From Branchiostoma belcheri (Eukaryota > Chordata > Leptocardii > Amphioxiformes > Branchiostomatidae): a stretch of DNA of 64,000 nucleotides. A program made the position numbers and the translations under genes. Shown in pieces: positions 11,346 to 26,300 of this stretch. The stretch lies in assembly GCF_001625305.1 (NCBI RefSeq), contig NW_017804020.1, positions 4,221,593-4,285,592 of the forward strand, written 5' to 3'. Position 1 is the first letter of the stretch, and each line of letters begins with the position of its first letter. The notes under the pieces are model-generated. The model saw only the letters and a list, made by a program, of their open reading frames with translations, was not told the DNA's origin and searched no databases.

Positions 11346-14300
11346 CTGGGATGACAGAAGATGGAAAGTAATATTAATAGTCAGTCACAAATAGTAGTTA
11401 AGTGCTATCTTGGCTCATAACATAAGATCATAATGATCCTTTGAATTTCTAAAATGTAACTTTTCACTACTAAATTTGAATGTTTCTACTGTATGTAGAA
11501 TTTACACATGTGGCATGCCATGTCAGACCACAGCAAATGTTCCGTGCAAAGTGGCTCCACCCACCTGACTTTACTCGGGCTTGGATCATGCTAGGCGGGG
11601 CGACCAGTACCGACTGCATATCTGCTGTGAAGCCCTTGTCCTGCCAGCGAAGCTTGTCGTCATTGTAGGAAGTCTCTGGGTAGAAGTTCTCCAGAGCGGT
11701 CCCGTTCAGCCAGGACCAGAAGGCATCAGCATCATGTACCTGTTGAGAAACAAAGCCTTATGATCTTACTGTACAAAAATAACAATTGCCTAGTGTAAAG
11801 TCCTCGTGACAAAATACTTTTGGGAAAAATAAGTTTGAATTTTTCATGATTTAAAGAATGATTTTTTGGATATGAGTAATTTTGTTGTTACCTGTATCAA
11901 CATGAGTAAACAAACATGTAAGCCTTAGGGTTTTCCACTGGCTTGAAAGGACTGACCAATGAAATGATTTTGTGGTCTGACACCTATGTAAGACCCTGTA
12001 AATGATCTTACCTTGTCTAAGGACTGCACAAAGGTGTTGGTTGTGCTCTGTGTCTGATAGAAGGCCTGGGTGATGTTGTGGTGTTCGTTGGCGATACTGA
12101 TGACAAGCAGCACACAGCAGCAGAAACACATGATGTCCCGAAAGATTTCCCAAAATCGTCCGTCCATGTGCTGCTTCCTCCTTGCTTGTTTGATGTTGAT
12201 AAGAGACGTCATTGAAAGTTGCTCCATCTTTCTCCTCATGCGAAAGGCATCACCTGTAGTACGCATGAAAAATATAAGTAAAGTCAGTATTGTCTGTATT
12301 TGTTAGAAAAGTGGATACAACACCACTGATGGAAGCAAGAAGAAATGACTAATCAGATCACAAAACCTTGTCTGGAAACTTTGCCAGGTACGCTTACACT
12401 GCACAGAAATGGCTTTTTTCACCATTAATCATTAGGCACCTGTATTATATTGTTCAAACAATATAATACGTACACAGTTTGGTGAAACAGTTATGCACAG
12501 TTTAGATAAGTCATATACACGAGTACATTATATAGGGTACTGTTGCTTTGGAGATCTGTTAAGATACATTTATACACTGTGGACCGGAGGATATATGCCT
12601 CGTGTTATGACCTGATGGAATTATGTTACAAAGTAAACTTACAGTTGAAGCCTGACACAGCATTGGCTTCTATCCAAACGGGGTCTCGTTTCTCTTCAAA
12701 AATCTTCTCAACGGCTTGACTCTTGCGAAAGGATGAAGTCAAGATGGCAAAAAGAAATATCTGTAAGATAAAAGTTCGTTGTTAGGATTTCTGAACAATT
12801 ATGCAAATGAACCAAACATATAATCATTATATTTTCAACTTATAATCGTCTACAAGTAGACCATTCCACATACAGCATATCTTTACCTTCGGTGGCTGCC
12901 GAAAAAAGTTGTCCACCAGAAAGGTGATGACGAACACAGTTAGCCACCTCTCTGTCTTGTCCTTGCCCCACTGCAAGCTATACAGCGTGATGAAGACAGC
13001 CGATCCCAGGAAAGACAGCACCACCAGCACCCAGGCCACGTACTTGAACCCGTGTGGCAGGCGCTTGGCTAGATCCGTCTGCGTGGGTGCCTCGGGTGGG
13101 CCGCCCATCTCCACGTCTCGCACGCGGCGGTTGCCCTTGCTGCTTGGCCGGCTGTACTGGAACAGCAGGACAATCGCTGTCATAACGGGAAGGCAGGTGA
13201 TGCTGGCCATGAATCCCGTGTAGACTCCGTTCAAAGTGAAGGAGAACGGCCCCAGGCTGAAGGCCTGCACGACCTCGGTTTCTACTTCTTCCCTCAGCCA
13301 CATGGCACTGCACACCATGGACACTGCGAAGAAACTCAGGCAGCAGCCAAGCCTCTCGAAGCGGGTGAACGTGCTATCTGTAGAAGAAACATAATGGGGA
13401 CATTTTTCATCAAGACAACTTGGTCTTAATGATAAAGAATGAAAGCAACACTCCAGATCAAATGCAGCCAGCAAGAGGCAATTCTAATTAAACATAGAAT
13501 TACTAGTATGAGGGAAATTTAATTTAGACATACACATGTTATGCGATATAGACTACCTCGTATCAGCCAAGATAAAATACAGTAAACCTGAATAAGCAAA
13601 ATTCATGATACCTTCAGGCCTGAAAGCGACGGACAGAAAGAGATGTTGGTCAACCATGGTAGACCGTAGACTTGCCGGGAACAGGAACCCGAAGGATTGC
13701 AAGTCCTCCTCAGAGGCGACAGGAAAGGTCTTCACGACCTGCCCGTCCCCGCGGTCGGCTGCTAGCCACTCGTTGCAGAAGAAGTAGAACCTGAAGTTCC
13801 AAGAGAAAGAAATATTTCTCTGTTATTAACACTACTCATCAGTAAAGGGATAAACAAGTTTCACATAACATTCAAGCTGTTCCAAAATCACATTCAAATT
13901 TCAATTTCAAAAATGTGGGACAGATAGACCCAAGTTGCTGTAACAAGGAAACTCTTAGAATTTCATACTATAGAGACCTAAGGTACTAGTATTACTTATT
14001 TCACATGACAATTTTAGTCTCTACAACACCTGTACGGCTGTACCTCTACAATGTGGAAAGCGCTTGGCTGGACTCACAGTTTGCCTGTGGTGAGATCCTG
14101 CACGGCTGCTCGGTCCACGTGCCACGATGCGCGGCTGCCCTCCCCACTGTTGTCGTGCATGAGCTGCAGCAGCTCCACCTTACCCAGCTGTTCTGCTGTG
14201 CTGAAGGTCAGGGTCACCTGGCTGGTTTGGGTGAAAATCTAAACAGCAAGAGAAATCCCACCTGTTAGGACATGCCGTAAAACATCTGCAGAGGAAAGTT

Positions 14301-17300
14301 GGGTGATGAAATGGCAGTAGGAGTAGTCAGTATCATATTTGATGGCCTAACCTTCTCTGTGATGTCGACCAGTCTCACACCAGAGTTTGCTGCATCTCCG
14401 AACAGCTTGAAGGCAATTTTGGACTCTGTCCCAGCATGCTTAGCTGCACCTGTCCAGATAAGGAGGCGGTACTTGAAGTTGCCCTGAAGGTTGTCCAACC
14501 TTACAGCTCCATTCAACAGCTGTAACAATGTTCGAAGAGATAGAACATGAATGTTCATATACATGTACATACTGACCTTGCCCTTTCACAGTAGATTGAC
14601 TGAAGAGTAAAAGCCACCATAAGAACATGCAGATACACTGCTAGTATGCTACCTATTTAAATTTTTAACCTTATCTATATACACATGCAAGGCAGAGTTT
14701 AGAACCTTTGTGATATCCAGTGGCTAGTTGGACGGGCCTGGCTTTCACTACCAAACTAATGATAGATATCAAACATTAAGTGCTGATTGCTGAAAATGTA
14801 CCAGAAAACCCATTAGAAATAAGTCCACAGAGCAAAGACTTGACATTACATGTGACCACGTATGTTGGCCTGATATGGTTGACTGATGACGCCCACTTAC
14901 CTTCCTTTTTCCTGTGCGCTCAGCGATCTTGATCACGACTGATATGAGCGAGTAGAGACAGAGCCCTACAATGATGGTTGCCAGGACGGCACCGTTGTCT
15001 ACAAGATCCCTGAAGTTCAACGCCTCAAACACGATGGTGTTCGGCGGTGTGGCGAAGTCACTCCCGAAGGCTGTCAGATGGTTGCAGTGACAGATAGTGC
15101 TATTAATGCCGGACTGCTCGCTTATCTTTGGAAAGCAGTTAAGAGATATATTCAAATTGTTAAAATCACATTTACACATGTAGCAAAGTCAAAATTAGAC
15201 ACTGGTCCTTAAGTTCTATTTGGAAAACCTCTTGCAATCAAGCAATCATACTATTTTTTATTTATCTATTATTTACCATCTTTACATGTGGTGTCATCAA
15301 GAAAGTAGTTGAATAAAGATTAGATATATATAATTTTATATAACTGATTTATATCCACAGCTTTAGATATGATTGATTAGAAAATGAAAGCGATGAGCTA
15401 GAAGAACAATAATGCGATACAGTTTGGTGTTTTCCACATCACCGAAGCGGCGGCAGCTAAACAGCTTAATTACTAAACTAGAGTTCCACGATCTCATACC
15501 TTCGCCAAATGATGTTAGCTTTTATGATTAAGAAATTATATATTAATCCCCCTGATTATGCAAATAGGATCCTCAATTGCATGAATTATATCTGATGTTA
15601 GCTTTTATGATTAAGAAATTATATATTAATCCCCCTAATTATGCAAATAGGATCCTCAATTGCATGAATTATATCTGTGATCATATTCTCCACCAAAAGA
15701 CAGTCTTATCTTAACAAAGAATGCCATGATGACATTTTCTCATAAATTATGCAAATGAGGTCCTTATTTGAATAAGTTATGTTGAATTATGTTCACCTTA
15801 ACTTAACTTTCAAACACCCCAAGTATAAAATTCCAGGCAGTTACCACTATGCAATTATAATATTTTCTCAGTTATTATGCAAATTAAGTCTTCATTTGCA
15901 TAATCGATATCTGCCTGTGTTTCTCTCATTCTTTATAACATATGTCTCAAGCTTGAACTTCCTATTATGGAATGCAGCTGATAAATAGAATTTCCTCATT
16001 AATTATGCAAATTACATCCATATTTGCATAATTGTAATATCATTATGTCAAGCATCACTCAAGCTACCTACATACCAAAAATCACGATCCATCAATCGGT
16101 TCTTGAGTTATCCCCCTTTAAACATTTGTCCATTAAACCCCCCTGCAGTTCTAGAGCAAGCAACTAGGGGGCTCAAACTCATGTCACTTTATCCCCAGCT
16201 CAAGAGCTATCTACCATCCAAATTTCGTCACCCCAGCATGTCTGGATCATGAGAAATCAAAGCCGGAAGTTCTGCTGCAGTACCATGACAAGCCGCCAGG
16301 TGGCCCAAAATCTAATCATTTTGAGGTCTCATCAAGACCTACCCACCTACCAAGTATCAAGACAATCCATCAAGACCTTCTCAAGTTATCGTGTTGACAG
16401 ACAGACACACACACACATACACGAACGCCCCTGAAAACATAACCTTCTTGGCGAAGGTAATAATGAATGAAAGAATGAAAGACCTTTATTGTACGTTTGT
16501 GCTCTAACAAGCTAAGTACAGGTCATGGATAGACAAAGACATGGATACAGCAATGATACTTAAACTATACATACTAATGTGATCTACTATTTACATTGTT
16601 CGACTTCTTCTCGCTTCTTGACACAGTTATAGATGTACGAGCATATAGAATTAGTGATACATGGTTTGTCAAGTTTCATAAGAAATAGGAATTTTTCTGA
16701 TTCATNNNNNNNNNNNNNNNNNNNNTGACAATAGACGATCACACCGTCTGCTGCACATGTCTGTCCAATCATTTCAATGAATGAATGAATGAAAGACCTT
16801 TATTGTACGTTTGTGCTCTAACAAGCTAAGTACAGGTCATGGATAGACAAAGACATGGATACAGCAATGATACTTAAACTATACATACTAATGTGATCTA
16901 CTATTTACATTGTTCGACTTCTTCTCGCTTCTTGACACAGTTATAGATGTACGAGCATATAGAATTAGTGATACATGGCTTGTCAAGTTTCATAAGAAAT
17001 AGGAATTTTTCTGATTCATTTAAATGTGCAAAGCTGGGGAACTTATCTATTATATAAGAATATAGGGAATCTCTCTCATTACTATATAACGTACAATTGA
17101 CTACGAAATGATACTCATCCTCAATCTTATTTAAATCGCAAAATTGGCAAATCCTTTGCTCTAGAGGAATGCGGTTGTGTCTGCCTTTTTCTATGTGGAG
17201 TTTGTGTGAACTTATCCGGAGTTTTGTGAAGACTGTTCTGTGTCGAATGTTTGTAATTTTCAGGTAATTTTCCTCGTGGTAAGTATTTTTTAATAATCTG

Positions 17301-20300
17301 TATGTCCGTAATTTGTTGTTGTTCCGCATTTCTGATATAAAAGATTGGAGATACATGTCCTTAAGACGTTGGTTGATGGAAGATATAATTTGGGGCAAAT
17401 TGAAGGTAGAAGACAAGGACGAATGCCAAACATAGGCAAAACCGCTTTCCTCTAGTGTCTTACGAACACCAGCAGCCCAGCATTTGGCACCTACCGCATC
17501 TAAATCAAATTGGCACAAAAGGGCGTCTGTAGAGAGACTGTCAGCTGGCACGTTCTGGCGTATAATAATAAGTACTAGGTAAGGTTGTAATATCTTGTTA
17601 CAATCAAATGGGGCTAGTCATGGGTTTTAACTAATAACAAAGGAATTTTATGAATTTACCTATTTCTGCACTGTGAGTGGTCAAATATATATTATCTTCA
17701 TCAAAAGTACTTTTAATGACGTGTTTGGCTAAATCATTTCATTTGTAAATACTAATAGAACCCACCGAGCAGCCGTCCGGTCTCCAGGCTTCCTGCGTCT
17801 CGCTCCAGAAGACACAGCCCAAACGGGCCCATTCCATCCGGTAGGCGTAGAAGTCAGTGGCGTGTGGTTCCTTCACTTCGGGTCTGTTCTCAATGCCACA
17901 CTCCGTCACTGGTCCTGACAATAAGAAGGTTTATAACACCTTCCTAACATAAGACAATTCCACTTTATCTGGCACAACATTCACCTTCTACTTCTGTCAA
18001 GCATGTTTGTGTTTCAAAACTACTCACCAAGTATTTGGACCTTGATGTAGTAATCCACAGGACCATCCTCTCCCGAGATGAACATTCTAACCTCTGTCTT
18101 CTGTGTGTCTTCCTCACCACTCAGAGTTTTCATCAAGGCACACTCCTCGGGTAGGACGTACGTCTCTGTGGACATGTTGTAGTTTTGGTCATCAGGGCGG
18201 CCGCCGTACCTGCCTGACACACGGTAAACCACACTGGTGTTCAGCGGGGTGATTGTGACAAGGAAGCCTTCTGCGGCATTGGTGAGGTTCAGCAAATGGT
18301 TACTGGAACTTCCGTTTCCTTGGGCAAGGATGGTGACGGTTGTTGTTGCTGGTTTGTTTGCGGATTTGGCCGGAATGGTGATAATGAAGTCTTCCGTCAG
18401 GTTGTTGAAGGCCGCGGGGATGTTGTTCTGTTGGAGTGACAGCTCCATGACAGACGAATGTGGTTGGTACTCCCCGCGCCCCCAGGTAAAATGGTTCTGT
18501 TGAAACTGCATGAACTGATGTACAAAAAAATGCCCGATAGCTCATTGTCATGTTTGTAACAAGAGTAGAACATGTATACTATTTTTATGGAAAAATTTAT
18601 TGTACAGAAAATTATAAACAAATGACGTATATCATGAATAATAAGTATAGTCCGAGAATCCAAAGCCATTGGGGAAAGAGGGGACAAAAACCATGTACAA
18701 CTTCTTAACAATGATGAGAATTGAACTGTTACATTGATATCATCACACAGGTAGAAGAGAGGAAAGACATTCAGGATCATTGATGAAGTGGGAACATGAC
18801 ATTTACCTCTATAGCGACGCTGTGCGGCGTATAGTCCGCGAAAAGCGCTGCTCTAGACGGAAGTTGGAAGCTCCCATCCTCCGTCTGGACGACCTGGCCT
18901 CCAAACCGGTCGCCCCAGATCTTCTGGGCATGTAGCGTGATGCCGCCCCTCTCGATGATGACCGCCGGGGCTCCTGGCCTCATTGCACCGATGATGGCGT
19001 TGAACAGACCGTGCAGGACCTGGCGGGCTTCCAGGACAAATTTTCGTCTCTGTAAGAGGAATTTGCATTCCGTAATCAAAACATACAGGTGACAGAGTGG
19101 AAATCACGTCCGGCTTGCGAGTTTGTTTATCTACAGAATTTCAAGAGACTCAATTTTTAATGATTTTTTGTTACCTTGGCTTGATTCTCCTGCTTCTTTT
19201 CTTCCGCCTTTTGAAAGCGCTCCTTTGGAGAGAGACTCTGGTCCTCTTCCAGATCAGAGGTGAGCTTCACATCAGCCTCTTCTTCATCTCTCTCTGGTTC
19301 CTCAAGCAGAGAACTAACAGACTCCACCAGAGCTGCAGAAAACAGACCTTTAAATTACCTGCAACCTTGTTTTTCTGCAGGTTGCATGTGGTTGTGAATA
19401 CCCCAAAACGTCGGAATACATAACAAGAAGATCAGAAACAGTACGACTGAACATGACATTATACTTACCTCCTCCCACAGACTGGACAGTCAACGGGTCA
19501 GACATGTCCAGCTGGTCCAGTTTGCTGGTGATGGACTTCAGAACACCCATGATTATGTCCTATATGGCAGCGTAAATCTGACTAAATGTATGTCAGGCAG
19601 AATTTCACTAATCGAACAAAGATTTACATTATCGTGAGAAAAGACTTTCAATTTGATAATGTCTGGAAAATGAAATATTTGTTCAGCACATTGAAGTACA
19701 GAGCAAGATGAATATCCATTGGCATGCTGCAGCTGCAGATCTAAATATTGAAAAGGAATGCCAAAATACAACCTACTTGTCATAAAAGTTGTGCCATGCA
19801 TAACACAACTTACATGCATGCTACCGGTATTAGGCACAAACATACATAAATCAGAATTAGAGAAAGATCAATTTGAATGTTTTCTGCACAGTTGCAAGCC
19901 GTAGTTTTGAGAAGCCATGTTGTAGTTGTAGGTGAGTAGTCAAACGATTCAGCTTTGTAAACAAAAAATCCAATCAGAGACTTGTACCTTATCCTCCTGT
20001 GGTATGCCAGGACAGGACTTAACGACGGGTGATAATAACTCAGACACCATTTGCAGACGTTCCGGCGTCTGGGCCCGACCAGTTACAGAGGCCCATGTTT
20101 TAAATGCCTTCCTGCACATCTACATCAACGAATAACAAGATTGAGCACCTTTGTTTCTTAACATGACCCTAAAAGCTTTCACGAATGTTTCCCAATGTTT
20201 AACAACTACAGACTACCAAACATGGCTTACCTGCGCCTTTTCCTCAGCAGCTGATATCGGCTGCCCCAACACAACATCATCTCCTGAGACATCTGCAGCC

Positions 20301-23300
20301 TTCTCATTAAAGCACGATAAAGTTGCAGAAAAAAGTTGCTGGTTAGCAACAAATCAAAGAACTAGGTTCATGTAAATGTAACATAAGATTCTACTCCCAT
20401 ACCACAGTGACCATGCGTATGGAAATTTCTAAAAAAAAAAGATACCAGTCTAGTGAATGAGGGACCCATCTTTTTTCCAGTTAGACTAACCTGAGCCAGA
20501 ATCTGGAGCACATCCTGTGGGCTTGAGCCGACGGATTCTGCATAGATGCTCTCCAGACTGATAACAAGTGCCTATTGAACGGGAATTAAGGGCAGCAGAT
20601 TCAGAATACTAGATAATGGTATACCTTACAATTGGATAGGAATTAAGGGAAGTGCAGTCAGAATATTAGATACGTGCCTTACTATTGCACAGGATGATAA
20701 AGAATGGATATACAAATCTAATGTTTGGAAAGAAGTCCCATTTAAATCCCATCTAGCTGTAGAACTGCACAGTTTACAGTTTACCCGATCAGCTGACGTT
20801 GCCTTGTTGCCGCCCGGCGGCCTGCTGATGGTCTCTGTGGTTCCTACACAACAGAAACAGAAATGTAATTATTCAATTACTAACCACGTTTTACCTTTAC
20901 AATGACATTGAAGCATGGCATTCTTTTACTCAATATAACATTGAAGGCAATGATGGGTTTGTAATTTAAGAGTAGATTCTATTGTCAAGGGAAGAGCATA
21001 GTTTCAAAAGCTTCCCCCAGTCACTCAAATTCAGAAAAGAAGACAGTTATGAGACTGTACAAATTTACACCAGTTTACACATATATATTTTATCACACTA
21101 GATACACGGACTAATAACATTAATGCATCATATGTGAACCTTGTAAAAAGTGACTAGCCTGCTCCATGTATTTGCTCAGATGTAAACAGATATTAAGAAC
21201 GTACCATCTGCGTCTGATCCGAGTTGTACAGTTGGAGTTGATGGTCTGGTGGACATGGATGTGGGCATCCCACTTGTCTGCTTAGTTGTTTCAGCAGCTG
21301 ATGGTGTGGTGGCTGTAGAGAAGAAACATTAGTATCAAAATATGAATACATGTTAAGACGAATTTCTAAAGTTTTGGGGTATAACGATACTAACACTACA
21401 GCTGATATCATTGGAACATCAGGCTTCATCAAGCAAAACATGAGTACTTGTTGAAAAGCAAATATTATCATAGACTCAAGTGACAGGCCCTATAAAAAGT
21501 GTCCATTGCTTAATGATGGCCTCTCCAGTGTTTCAGTGCTGGAAACCTACCGTCATCAGATGCTTCCTCGTCCGACCCAGCTTCCCATACAGTCGAGGTT
21601 TCAGGTTTGGTGGAAAGGCGGATGGTCATCCGGCTTGTCTGCTGGGTTGTAGCAGCAGGAATTGTGGTTGGTGTGGCGGCTGGCAGAGAAAAGACTCAGG
21701 GTTAACTGACAAAAACACAGCCAAGAAGACTGTACAGTTTTGTACTCTGAGACAAATCTAATCTTAAGGTTTTAGCATGTATCTGGACTAAATCCATTAT
21801 TTCCTAAATTTTTGGAAGACAAATATGGAATAAGCAATGTGGAATAAACATAGTACATCAAATCACGTGTTTCTCCCATAGCTTTAAATACAAATACAAT
21901 GAACCTTTTGATTAGTAGTAATACATAGTTATGAGTGTGCTTGACTACAGAACAGTTCCTCATGTAAAGAATGCCCGCTTTCCAAAAACTACTAGTAACT
22001 TTTCTTACATTGTACAAAATGTTTTATTCACCATGACCACAGCAATGCACAACCTGGCAATGTTATGGTATCAACAGAGAGTCGGAATAAGATCCATCTT
22101 TGGATTCATCAACAGTCAACAAAAGCTAAACTCTCCCTACCTGTAATTGCCCGTATCACTGTCGCCTCGCTCTGTGACCTCCAACCACCTGAAGAGAACA
22201 GGGCCGTCACCCTGATGATGTAAGCAGTCTCCGGTACCAGGCCGACCACCGGAAACCACGCATCGTCAGTGCTCTGATTGACAGCTGTCGTCAGGTCCAG
22301 CTCGGACACCACCACACGGTACCCCTGAAGGTTAGGGTCAGGGGATGGAGACCACGTGACCTTGAACCCTTCGTCCGTAATGTCAGTTACAGCCAGGTCA
22401 ATTGGTGAATCCACAGCTGCAAGAAAAAGGATTGTTAAGAAATGTTTACTCTTGAAATAGATGTAAATAGAGCACCAAATGTAATTTATGCGCTCATTAT
22501 AACCTACAGCCTAAATAATGCATCTAAAATTATTTTTAAAGGCCTGTAAGTTTAGGTCACAAAAGTATGCAGCTTCACTTTTCTAAATAAAACAGAATTA
22601 AGGGATAAAGATTAATACATAATTTGTGAAAGAGGACAACTGTTACTGGTGTATGCGATACCTTCATCACAAAGCTGTGTCTTCCATCCATCTCTACAGC
22701 CAGCCGAGCAGACACCCGATACTGGGTCACAGTTCACGTCCCCACCCAGGCAGTGGCCGCACACTGTGAAACAAAGAACTTAGTATTAACACAACCAGAG
22801 GTTATGTCATGTTCCTTTTACTAGACTTTCATTTCAAATGTTGCATCAAAATTCCAATTACACCTGCATTTCAAAACTTTCCCATGCAGGTAAACTTGGG
22901 CTAACAGAGAAAAGTGTAGTTTGTTTGTTTGTTTGTTTATTTATTTAAATGCAACAGTGCATAACAAGTGGCAACCAGGCAGGCAGTAGTTAGAAAAGTA
23001 TATTTAAAAGTTACATGAAAGAATTGGCTGCTTGTCAAAATATTGCTTTGATGTCAAGAAGAAAGCGTTAAGAATAAAGTCAAAGAAGAAGGGCTTTGCG
23101 TATTTGAACTGTGTAAATAAATATACACCTGTGTGGCAAACTACGTATCACACAATTTTACCTCGACAGCCGTAGGCATCTTCCTTAAGCACGAAGCCCT
23201 GTAGACAGAAGCACCTGTAGCTCCCGGGGACGTTGGTGCAGATCTGGTCACACCGACCGTTCTCTGTCGCACATTCGTCGGGCTCTGCAAAGACATTACA

Positions 23301-26300
23301 ATACAGAGGCAAATTTAAGATCTGAAACACTTATAAATGTTACCTCTACAATAGCCGCAATTTCACAAGTTAAAATTTCTTATCTGAAAGCTAAATCATG
23401 GTCAAAATTTTGTAGAGTAAAATATTAACGTTGGGCGGGATGTGCCATATGGGGTTTGGCCCAGTATAAAAGAGATGTAACTTTAGGTGTCAAGATTCTA
23501 CATCAGAGCAAAAACAGTGAATTAAATAACTGGTGAAGTTGACTCACCAGTCTCATTCTGGCCGACTAGAGGCAGACTTTCATAGCGAACTCCGATGGTG
23601 ATGATCTCCACCTTGTACATCACAGCGGGCTGGAGGCCGTCAATGACAGCAGATGTATCTCCTGGACCTGGAGAGGGGATGAGCTGTTCTGTCGCCGCCA
23701 CCTGTCCGTACATGACGCGGTATCCGGTCACGACCGCATCAGGGGGCACCCAGGTGAACCTCAGCGAGGTCGTCGTCTCGGTCACAGGAACGAACTCCAG
23801 GTCAGTAGAGGAGACCGTTCCTGAAAATAAAGGGTAAAAATTACTGTCTTCACCAAGCTTCATGAACTAAATTTTAAAAGGAACTCGAAGTTAAAGAAGC
23901 TTTCCCCTTTCTCACATTGCAAAATTATAGTTTCTATATGATGTCTAAATGTCTAGGCACTATTCTTCATAATCATAGCTTAAATTAATTTAGCAAACGT
24001 CTGCAAATGTCACTGTCTCAAGGACATGTATCTTATCATGGTAAAGCCAGGCTTACTTCATCAGAAGTAGGTTTTCCTTACTTGTGGTTGCCTCTGTCGT
24101 TGTCGCGTTGCTCTGTGCCCAGCGACCATCAGGCAGGACCGACACCGTCACCCTGATGATGTAATCAGTGTCCAGTGTCAGTCCCACCACCTGAAGATAT
24201 GTCTGACCCGTGCTCTGATTGACAGCTGTCGTCAGGTCCAGCTCGGACACCACCACACGGTACCCCTGAAGGTCAGGGTGTGGGGATGGAGACCACGTGA
24301 CCTTGAAACCGTCAACCGTGATGTCAGTTATGGTCAGGTTCATTGGTGGATCAATAGCTGTGGGAAGACAATATTCAAGATGAGAAATAACAACTATACT
24401 TTTATCTGCTGACTATGTGCTCTTACTATCATCATACAAGCAGATGCGTTACGCAGAGGAGCGGTTATGCTGGCTATGCTGATACAGATGTAAAAAAAAT
24501 TCCTGTATACAAAGGATACATTCGTATTATTCTGAATGTTGCTGATTGTCTATCTGTAGCTGTAAAGCAAAGAGGTCACAACACATTATATGTCTTAAAC
24601 TAGAGTTCAGCGATCTCATACCTCCATGACAGTTTAGTGCTTTCGTAAATCTAATGCATGGTGATGACCACCTGTAAACGGCTTACATTTGCAATTCTGC
24701 TCAATAGCAAAATTTTTATGCAAAATTATTCACATGACCCCTACCTGGCAACACACTGGTACCTTTACCATTTGGCATGGCGGTATGACATACCTTTACC
24801 AAAGTGACTTATTCTACATTTTTTCACTGCGATTATGCAAATTACAATAGTGCCATTTGCATATATCAGTTGATCATAATCTCCACCCACTGACAAGATA
24901 GCTTTTCCTAATAAATTATGCAAATGAGATCCTGATTTGAATTAACTATGTTTAGTATAATGTTCACCTTCACTGAACTTCCAATTATGGCAAGTATTAA
25001 ATTCCCAGCCGTTACTACTATAACTTGTGAGACGATTTATTACTGCAAACTGTCTTACCTGTGCATGTTGGGACAGACCCACCCCAAATTCGGTCCGCGT
25101 GGCACCTCACACTAGAGGCTCCTTCCAGCTCGTACCCCGGGTTACAGGTGAACCTCACCACGTCATTGTAGGAGTTCGTTCCTTCGGTACTCAGCGCTCC
25201 ATTATCTGGCGGAGTCAGCGTTGGGCATTGGGTAGCTGATGGGATAGACAGATGTTGATCAATAAAATTTTTATTCTAGCATATGTTGTGCAGACTCTAT
25301 TTCATTTAGTTTCTCCATCTTCTACAACTGCTCTTAGCTTCTGAAATGGTAAGAGCAATACCACAACACAGGTTATACCCTGAAAAAGGCTAATGTAATA
25401 GCCTCAGGTGTCCAAAACTACTTAAGCTGCCGAGTCGCTTTCAAGAATAAGACCTTTTAGTTGCCCCATATCACATCACAGTAATCCAATTTGGGCAAAA
25501 TCATGCCGTTAAAAACGTTTAATTTACCTTGATATAAAATAATAGAATCTATTTCATATTCATTTACAAACTTGGTGAATCCCTCACCCACACCCACATC
25601 AATTAGATTCTGGTCAAACCAGACACAAATGTATTTTTGTGTCTTTTGAATGGTTGTTAATGTCCGATATGAAATCTTATATTTAGAGTGAATTAAAAGT
25701 TGATAGTGCCTAATACTTAATACTACTTACCTGGTGAGCCTGCACACACGGTGTACACAATCCTGTCTCCGCTCCCGTCTGAGCGGAAGGCTGCTTCTAT
25801 GTTGTACAGACCGAGACGACTCTCGTATATCCCACGTTGGCACACGGTGTGGTGACAGCTGTTAAAGGCGAAGCTCCTGCCTGCTGTATACGTAGCCGCA
25901 GCTGAGAAAGCCAAGTTCGCCACCGCAGCTACACGGGCGGCCGGGTTACAGCTGAGCACGTTTCTGATGTAGGGATCAGAGTTGTACTCAGTCACACACC
26001 TAGAAACATAACAACGCTTGTAAGATAGTTCAACCATTGTTAAGTCTTCACCCCTTGTAACAAAAGATGTAGTAGACAGTGGACTGTAGATTAACTTTGT
26101 CTGGCCTCCCTAAGAATTGTGAACTTCACATGTACTGAAGGCAATATAGGACATACTGACTGGATTCACACCAATTAAATCTTTAGTGTGGAGCTGCAGT
26201 GTGCTATGACAGGATTAACCAGCATGCACTATATGACATAATTGACCAGCGTGCACTATGACAGGATTAACTAGTGTGCACTATGACAAGATTAACCAGT

